Below, piece after piece: positions 57,505 through 64,000 of a stretch of DNA of 64,000 nucleotides. The position numbers and the translations under genes are program-made. Numbering within the stretch: position 1 is the first letter of the stretch; each line of letters begins with the position of its first letter. Under the pieces are notes generated by a model. It was not told the DNA's origin. It saw only the letters and a program-made list of their open reading frames with translations, and searched no databases. This DNA is from Colocasia esculenta. Its lineage: Eukaryota; Streptophyta; Magnoliopsida; Alismatales; Araceae. The stretch covers positions 12,194,049 through 12,258,048 of the forward strand of contig CM024760.1 of assembly GCA_014218235.1 (NCBI GenBank), read 5' to 3'.

Positions 57505-57898
57505 AAAATGTTTTGTTTAAAACTGACACATTAAATTTCAGAATTAAGTAATTTTTTTCCTCCATGGCTTTAAGTAAAAGAAATTCAAACTATCCTTTGT
57601 AACAACTCTCTTATTGAAGTCGGTTTGAATGGTCAAACTCCTTTGTCGTTTTCTGCCGCCTTTTGGCGCCTCACTTTCCCCAGCGCATTATTTATTCATA
57701 AAATCAATGACAGAACAATTCGTATCCCATCGTCTACCTTTTCCCCCTTTCGTCTGGTTGCTTGAGCCGATGCCCTAACAATTTCGATATCGACTCTCTG
57801 CTAAGTTTGAAGCTTCTCTCATCTTCCCGCAAAATTTCTTGAGGGCTTCCACTCCTCCTTCCTTATCAACCCTCCAGAACACTTCCTCACCGGATTCC
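57505..57898 (+). other. Spacer between pol and the post-pol ORF
   Basis: About 395 bases without a continuing pol frame. A CT-rich stretch (57720-57870) with 'tctgctaagtttgaagcttc' precedes the first ATG of the next ORF. In SIRE-type elements this is where a splice acceptor or internal initiation would provide access to the downstream ORF; I could not identify which. Confidence 0.4.
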
Positions 57899-60800
57899 AT
57901 GGCCGCATCCTCAGTTTCCGGAAGTTTGGGTGGCTACAGCGCCGAGTTCCTTACTCCTGAGCAGCAGGAGAGGTTCACTTTCATAAAGACGAAGCTGTGT
58001 GGAAATAAAGAGGTTGATATTGCAAATCTGGAGAAGAATGGGATGCACAATGTGGTGGCCGCAATTATCAGGATGCAATGGATGGGAATCGCAACCCTCT
58101 CGGAAGTAAGCTATCCAGACCTTGTCAAGACCTTTTATGTTTGTTTGAAATCAGAGGCAGATGGATCCCTGACATCCTTTGTCAAGGGAATCCAAATCAG
58201 GATCGACCGTGAGTTTTTGAAAAACCTAGTTGGTGTATGTACATCTGGTCAGAGTGGAATCTACTCAGTGGATATTCAAGCGAAGGGTCTAGGTATCATT
58301 GGACCAGACTTCAGGCTGAAAGATGGAAAGCTGGACATCAATCAGCTAAATGCCTTCAATAGGATTTTACATTTCATAGTTTGTCAGATTCTGGCTCTGA
58401 GAAGTGCCACCTTCTCATCTTGTACCAAGGCCGACTCAGACTTGATGTTTTGGGCCATCCAAAACAGGAAATCAATATGGCTAAAGTTATGATAGAAAGG
58501 ATGAAGTTCGCCAGAGATCAGATTTGGGATACCAAGAGTAAGCTAAACGTCTCTCTGCCTTATGCTCACCTGCTCACCAAAGTATTCAAACACTTTGGTG
58601 TTGATCTATCAGGGGCAGTCACTGAGAAGATGGGCCAAGCGATTAGGTCTAGAAACCTAAAGAAAAGCGGTTTTTCATTTCAAAATGGTACTTGGTCCAA
58701 AGCTTCAGTAGCAGAGGGAGAGGCCATCATAGGTGTTTTGCCTGATGCTCAGGAAGAAGCAGCAGAAACAGCAGCAGAGCAGCCAGTAGCAGACCAATCA
58801 GCAGCAGTAGAAGCTTCAGTAGCAATTGAGCCAACAGCACCATCAGCTCCAGAATTAGCAGGATCACCTTTAATCGAAGCACTAGCAGAAGAAGCAATGG
58901 CAAGTCCAGCAGATCCCTCACCCACTTCCATCGTTGCCTCTATCCTTGAAGAGGTATTGGATTCTATTCACTCCACTCCAGTCACTCCAGAGGCTGGCGG
59001 AGAATCAGTGGCAGAAGCTGTGGCATCAGGCCACATTGATGAATCTCTTGCAATACCAGTTCAGGAGGAGCAATTAGATGCTCCTGAAAATATTGTTTTG
59101 GAAGATGCTCCCATTCAGGGGGAGCAAGAATTCATGGAAGAAGATGCTCCCATTCAGGGGGAGCAATCCAAGGAAGGTCTAGAAGAAGAAGCAGCTCACC
59201 ATGATGAGCCTATAGGCAGTGTACCAATTGATGAAGACCTACCTCGTGATCATGATGATGTCAGAGAAGGGGAGACAGCCAGCTCCTCTGATTCAGATGA
59301 TGATCAGCCTCCTCCAGTTTCAGAGGCTAGGCAAAAGGGGAAAGAAGTAGAATCCAGAGTCCCACTGTTAGCAGACACTCCTCATGAAAGGCAAATGAGG
59401 CAGAAGATAGTGATTAATTTGAAGCCTGTGATTGAGAGGCTTGATGCTCAAGGCACAATCCTGTGCTCTCTTCAATCAGATGTATCCTCCATCTTCATGA
59501 GCCAAGCATCAGCTACAAAGGAAATGTCCAACATAAGAAATGCCATGAAGTGGTTTAACCAGGAAATGGGTTCCATGAAAAGTTTGCTGGGAGAAATTCT
59601 CAAGGTGGTTGGAGCTCAAGTTTCTCCTCCTCCACCTCCTGCAGCCCAGGTTCTGGAGTCAGGGCCATCAGCTCAAGAGGCAGGGCCAACAAGGCCATAA
59701 GCAGTAGCAACACCAGAAGAGGCAGGGCCAACAGGGCCAGAAGCAGTAGCAGCACCAGCAGAGGCAGCAGTGAATGTGCAAGGGCCATCTGGGCCAGCTG
59801 ATCAGGTTGAAGGGCCTCCAGGGCCATCTGAGCAAGGGTCAGGGCCATCAGGGCCATTGGAGAGTGAGTCTGTGCAGAAAGAGGCAGAAGAGTCCTTGGC
59901 ATCCAAGCCCCCAGCTCCCTCTTCTCCTTCTCACACGCCTATTCCTCCAACTCCACCCTCAGCTCCTACAGCTCCTCCTGCTCCACAAACTTTCAAGAAG
60001 CCTCAATCTAGACCAATTTCCTCTCCCACTCCATTTCCTTCTCATTCCACCTCATCTCCTTCTCCTATCCTTGAGGCCCCTCCAGCATCCTCAGTTGGAG
60101 CCTCCTCCTCCTCCTCTGGTCCTTCCCTTGGACCAGTTGATGACCTCCCAACTACTTCTCACTCTTTTCTTCATCCTACTCCTCCACCCTCTTTCATCAC
60201 TATCATACCTAAAGAGCCCAACTTAACTCTCCCTTTATGGATCAAATAAAGGATGAGTTTGAGGAAGGGATCCTCAGGTCTGTATTGAAGGTTGGTGAAC
60301 ATGTTCTTAGGGCAGACCCTTCTAGTCCTGCCCCCAAGAAAAGGAAACTTACTTCTACTTCCTCCGTTTCCTCTGAACCCAAATACCCACCTTTGTGGTT
60401 TTCTCTCACAGTGGACAACAAACATCACTCACTATACAGAGAATATCTCTCAAAGGTTGTTTTTGCAACCATCATTAACCTTCACTTTCTTGATCTCACA
60501 TATCATTTGCACACCATTCTTCCCTACACTTCTCTTACAAAATCCGAAAAATCCAGAATTTTCTCTCTTGCCCACTCCAAATCAGAAGACCAATGGGGCA
60601 AAGGTCACAAGGATCTCTTCAAGAAATTTATTCTTGCTAAATCTGTTAGATTCCCTCCAAGGGACCACTCCCTGACCTTATCAGAGTGGTTCAGGATATA
60701 TCATAGGGAACTTTGGGCACCCTACATTCAAAAGAAAATCAAAATGATCAGGCATTTCATGCTATTCAACAATTACAGATATGTTCATAGACTTCCAGAG

Positions 60801-61591
60801 GTTCAGCTCAGCCAATTCAGAAAGGCCATTTCAGCTCTAACTCCGGATATCTCTCAAACTTTAGATGTTCTCTCCAAATACCTGAAGAGATAGCCCTTCC
60901 TCAAATCCATTTCCTTGTCATGGAATCCTCTGTAGGATCCATCATCTTTGAGCGTTTTGCCAGAGTAATGGGCAGAATTAAAGTACAGAAAGGCTGCCTG
61001 GTTGCTTTTCCTAGATTCCTATTTAGGGAATATCACCAGGGGCATGTAAGTGCTGAAGTTCTAGCCCCCATTCTGTCTGAATGTGAAAGGCTGACATCCT
61101 TAGAATGGTCCAAGTTCTACCCTTTGTCAGCTCAGCAGTTGCTTGCACTCAATGAAGCTCAAGCCAGGGAAGGCAAACCAGCCATTTCTCCAGCTACTTT
61201 CTTGGATATGAATTCTATACATCTTGTTGATGACCCTCTCAAAGTCTGGGAGGAAAGATACAAAGTATATGTAGCCCTGCATAAAGCTCTCAGAGATAGT
61301 CACAATCACTATCCTGTGACTATGGACCAATTCCTCTCCTGTGCTAGCTTTGGGACTCGTCGATTCCTCAAGATGAACATGGACAAGAATGCATATGCTG
61401 ATCTCCTCTATCAGCACCTAGATCTTCATCTCAAAAGGATGGTGTCCTCCATGGGACCAACCTACTTTGTATCTTTTGCAGTCTTTAAAACTCATTTTGA
61501 AGAGCAGGAAGCACAGGCATGGGAAACTATTTCCCATTTTGCCTCTCTTTTGTCTCCTGCTTTCTATTTACCTGTACCACCTCAAAGTTAA
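57899..61591 (+). pseudogene. Long post-pol ORF region (env-like position) with plant-transposon domain and Pro-rich linker
   Basis: The start is taken at MAASSVSGSLGGYSAEFL; the frame is open upstream but begins with TTG. Residues 20-300 resemble the 'putative plant transposon protein' domain found in SIRE env-like ORFs, with EQQERFTFIKTKLCGNKEVD and later LPYAHLLTKVFKHFGVDL. A frameshift lies near 58470. From 58740 to 60230 it is Ala/Glu-acidic and then Gly/Pro/Ser-rich, with two copies of a DAPIQGEQ unit (59104-59170) and an in-frame stop at 59698-59700. Two more globular segments follow. One (60237-60893, 218 codons) is basic, with KKRKL. The other (60920-61591, 223 codons) reads VGSIIFERFARVMGRIKVQK. 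Frame switches near 60240 and 60885 fit decay of one ORF of about 1,230 codons rather than separate genes. No convincing transmembrane or signal segment is seen, so envelope function is unsupported. Confidence 0.72.
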
Positions 61592-61667
61592 TGAAAATTC
61601 CCTTGGTTATCTGCTTCTATCTTTTCTCTTCTTTCTTTGTCTCAGATTGTCTTTTTGCTCAATGACA

Positions 61668-61808
61668 AAAAGGGGGAGAAAATTAGCATGTCTGAAACAC
61701 ACTCCAATAATTTTTAGGAAGAAAATTAGCATGTCATATCTTCAGACTGATTTCAGATTTTTTATCCATCCTTATTGTTCAGTTTTGTCATCACCAAAAA
61801 GGGGAGAT
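61668..61808 (+). other. Two polypurine tracts before the copia 3' LTR
   Basis: 'gacaaaaagggggagaaaat' at about 61661-61682 and 'caccaaaaaggggagattg' at 61792-61810 frame a short spacer in which 'agaaaattagcatgtc' also occurs twice (61677 and 61721). The second tract adjoins the LTR start. Duplicated purine tracts are a known trait of SIRE-type elements. Confidence 0.8.
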
Positions 61809-62089
61809 TGATGATCATTCTGTCCCCATGTAATTTTAATTAATTACATATGTATTTTGGTAATTAACAAAACTAAACTAGATTTTATCAATCATATCTA
61901 ATGAATATTTCATAAGTCTTAAAGTACAGGAAAAATACCAAGGTCAAACAAGCCAATAAAGGTATGCATTACTTCTCTGAAGCTTTAATCTTTTCAACAT
62001 GATATTTCTCTAAGTCCATATCGATTTCTGTTGAAATTCATAACGATTTCCTTATTAGACTGAAAAGTCATGTTGTTTCAAACAAGTCG

Positions 62090-62760
62090 ATGTCATAACG
62101 ATTCTATAAGTTACCGTAACGATTTCTTTAGAACTCGCAACGACTTGCTCGCCGTAACGATTTCATAAGTTATCATAACGATTTCTTTAGAACTCGTAAC
62201 GACTTGCTCGCCGCAACGATTCTATAAGTTATCATAACGATTTCTTTAGAACTCGCAACGACTTGCTCGCCGTAACGATTTCTTTAGAACTCGCAACGAC
62301 TTGCTCGCCGTAACGATTTCATAAGTTATCATAACGATTTCTTTAGAACTCGTAACGACTTGCTCACTGCAACGATTCTATAAGTTATCATAACGATTTC
62401 TTTAGAACTCGCAACGACTTGCTCGCCGCAACGATTTCATAAGTTATTATAACGATTTCTTTAGAACTCGCAACGATTTGCTCGCCGTAACGATTTCATA
62501 AGTTACCGCAACGATTTCTTCAGTGAACACAATGACTTACCTTCTATAACGATTTGTTAAGTATTTCATAACGATTTCTTTAGCGCCTATAACGATTTGC
62601 TTTACGCAACGATCTCTTTAGAGCTCATAACGACTTGATAAGTGTTCATAATGATTTCCCTGTTGAACACTTAAAATTGTTTTAACGATTTGACTTGTTA
62701 GTATTCATAACGATTTTATAAGTCATATAGACAACGATTTCATGGTTTATATCGACTTGA
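62090..62760 (+). repeat. U3 tandem array, period about 60 bp, built on AACGAYTT
   Basis: About eleven imperfect units each combine 'aacgatttctttagaactcg' with 'aacgacttgctcgcc' and 'aacgatttcataagttat'. The octamer-like core AACGATTT or AACGACTT recurs roughly every 20 bases, some 30 times. It lies in the U3 part of the LTR upstream of the TATA-like box, where enhancers would be, so it may bind a host factor. The factor is unknown. Confidence 0.85.
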
Positions 62761-63183
62761 CATTTATCTTATCTCTTGAAGAGTTGACTAGTCAAAGTCA
62801 CGCATATATCTATCTGTCACTTCTGCATTTATGAGTTCTGAACGTATCTCTGCATGCATGCAGACAATATCGTCCATTATCGTGCTTACTCTGTATACAT
62901 CTTTTAAAACAAGCTATTTGGGATTGCTATTCTAGTGAATACTCACATCAATGTATACTGACAACAAGAGACAATTTGAGTTGTCTGCTGTTCTAGCATT
63001 TAATGTGTGCAGGGTCTTGAAGACTTTCTATCATACAACGTTGGACCTAGACGTCAGAAGACCCTATCTCTTTGCGTGCTCAAATGGATAAAAGATAGTT
63101 GAAGCTTCCAAATGTCAAACAGTCTAACGACTATCAATCCAAGAGACAATGGTTACTTCAACGGGACTATTTCAAATAGAAGA

Positions 63184-63190
63184 TATAAAT
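63184..63190 (+). promoter_or_regulatory. TATA-like box of the copia LTR
   Basis: TATAAAT within GAAGATATAAATTCAAACC, downstream of the 60-bp array and about 780 bases before the LTR end. Transcription would start around 63215. The position within the LTR fits a U3/R border, but no start site can be confirmed from sequence. Confidence 0.5.
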
Positions 63191-63459
63191 TCAAACCAAC
63201 GAAAAAGAGAAGATAGACAATATGGTATTCAAGCATTCAAAATTCTTCGGCAAGAAGTCCAGAGCCAAGAACTTCATTCCACCTAGCTTTCGCTCTTTGC
63301 TCTCCTCACTGTAGTGAAAATCTTGAGAGAGCTCGTGTAGTTCTGAGAGTGTGCTTAGCTTAGATTCTTTGCTCTCAGTGCTAGTTGCTTCAGATCTTAG
63401 CTTGTTAAAAGCTTGATCTAGGGGCTTGAATTTCATTCATCTCTCTTTGAGGAGTTTTT

Positions 63460-63700
63460 CCCTACGGTTGTGAAGGAAGACCTGTGGAATCCAGGGTGTT
63501 GTTGTTTCCCTTCAGTTGTGAAGGAAGACCTGGTGGAATCCAGGGTGTTGTTGTTTCCCTTCAGTTGTGAAGGAAGACCTGGTGGATCCAGGGTGTTGTT
63601 GTTTCCCTTCAGTTGTGAAGGAAGACCTGGTGGGGTATCCAGGGTGTTGTTATTTCCCTTCGGGTGTGAAGGAAGACCAGCTGAGCTGGTGTTGTAGCGT
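63460..63700 (+). repeat. Tandem repeat, period 48-52 bp, about five copies, in the R/U5 part of the LTR
   Basis: The unit contains 'ttgtgaaggaagacctggtg' and 'ccagggtgttgttgtttccc'. Copies start near 63468, 63517, 63566, 63614 and 63665, and the last is more diverged. It would be transcribed as leader RNA, before the primer site. The 75-codon ORF across it is a by-product. Confidence 0.85.
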
Positions 63701-64000
63701 CCTTAGGGGGACTGTACCCTAGTAGTGGAATCCTGAGTTGTTGCTCAGGGACTGGACGTAGGACTCCTAAGGAAAGGAGGTCCGAACCAGGATAATTCCT
63801 GTGTTGTGTGATTGTTTTCCTTGTGTGATTGCCTTTAGAACTAACAGCTACTAACCTCTATCGAAGAACATTGTTGTGTGAATGTTTTTGATTTACAAGT
63901 ATTAATAGATTAATTTTAAAAGACCCATTCACCCCCCCCCCTTTGGGCTCGTCAACTGGGCAACATCCCTTGCCCTGACTTAATGCCCCAACATTCCCAA

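Larger units (their letters stand above)
47993..63965 (+). mobile_element. SIRE/Maximus-like Ty1/copia element, rearranged
   Basis: It is bounded by matching LTR ends (5' remnant ends at 48180, 3' LTR ends at 63965, both '...CTGGGCAACA'). The tRNA-iMet primer site, gag start, integrase, reverse transcriptase, RNase H, a long ORF after pol, polypurine tracts and the 3' LTR follow in the copia order. The post-pol ORF and the repeated purine tracts place it in the SIRE/Maximus lineage. A foreign block (48392-54830) replaces most of gag, the protease and the region before the GAG-pre-integrase domain. Most of the 5' LTR is missing. Confidence 0.85.
61809..63965 (+). repeat. 3' LTR of the copia element (2157 bp)
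   Basis: It starts TGATGATCATTCTG directly after the purine tract and ends CTGGGCAACA. It contains a 60-bp tandem array (62090-62760), a TATA-like box (63184) and a 49-bp tandem array (63460-63700). Its last 187 bases match the 5' remnant at 47993-48180. The following 35 bases (63966-64000) are flank. Confidence 0.88.

Noticed and set aside
58727..59902. Leu-rich antisense ORFs opposite the Ala/Glu/Pro-rich linker
   Set aside because: Complement of GCA/CCA-rich coding sequence; a compositional shadow.
60237..61591. Two separate accessory genes after copia pol
   Set aside because: In-frame continuation is visible upstream of each start codon in another frame, so they read better as pieces of one broken ORF. 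Kept as a single feature, though independent genes are not excluded.
57899..61591. True envelope glycoprotein
   Set aside because: No signal peptide, transmembrane helix or glycoprotein-like cysteine pattern is apparent; 'env-like' describes position only.
63470..63697. 75-codon frame with five repeated CFPF.. units
   Set aside because: It simply translates the 49-bp tandem repeat in the LTR.

Overview
The window looks like nuclear DNA of a flowering plant. It is dominated by plant transposons (Tekay-type Ty3/gypsy, a SIRE-like Ty1/copia, BED-type hAT, Helitron with an RPA-like gene, Mutator, Tourist-like MITE, SINE), with two spliced host genes between them. I cannot name the species; a monocot is possible but unproven. 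I see no bacterial operons, CRISPR arrays, tRNA or rRNA genes.

Layout. 1-0.9 kb is AT-rich with no gene. About 0.9-16.4 kb holds the remains of a BED/DUF659 hAT transposon interrupted twice: by a gypsy-type solo LTR (968-3090, target duplication GGTGA) and by an 8.9-kb minus-strand non-autonomous LTR element (6473-15373) with 3.3-kb LTRs and a 2.4-kb interior without coding capacity. 17.5-24.6 kb (minus) is a complete six-exon YqgF/RuvX-like gene of 173 codons. Its introns hold a 1.6-kb non-autonomous hAT-like element, a Tourist-like MITE with a G-rich core, and a short SINE, each with a clear target-site duplication. 25.1-26.0 kb (minus) is a five-exon SWIM zinc-finger gene of the SWS1/ZSWIM7/SSN2 family; in this sequence it is two bases short in exon 4.

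26.3-44.9 kb reads as one 18.6-kb Helitron. It has a 5' TC terminus, a broken histone H2A fragment, an array of about 880-bp repeats, other captured pieces, a Mutator transposase remnant, a truncated and frameshifted Rep plus PIF1-type helicase, an RPA-like gene, and a 3' hairpin ending in CTAG. A frameshifted AP2/ERF gene copy follows (45.27-45.66 kb).

48.0-64.0 kb is a SIRE-like copia element reading rightward. It has a 188-bp remnant of the 5' LTR, a tRNA-iMet primer site, the first 48 codons or so of gag, a foreign block (48392-54830), pol from the GAG-pre-integrase domain onward, an unusually long post-pol ORF region (57.9-61.6 kb), polypurine tracts and a 2.16-kb 3' LTR with two tandem arrays. 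The foreign block is a 2.6-kb near-copy of 26042-28666 (SWS1 upstream DNA plus the Helitron 5' end) joined to the 3' half of a Tekay gypsy element with its complete 3' LTR.

The two host genes are neighbours on the same strand, and both belong to families linked to nucleic-acid processing or recombination. The rest is a record of nested insertion, capture and rearrangement. Nearly every transposon ORF is broken. Several breaks lie at short homopolymers, so part of the damage could be base-level assembly error.
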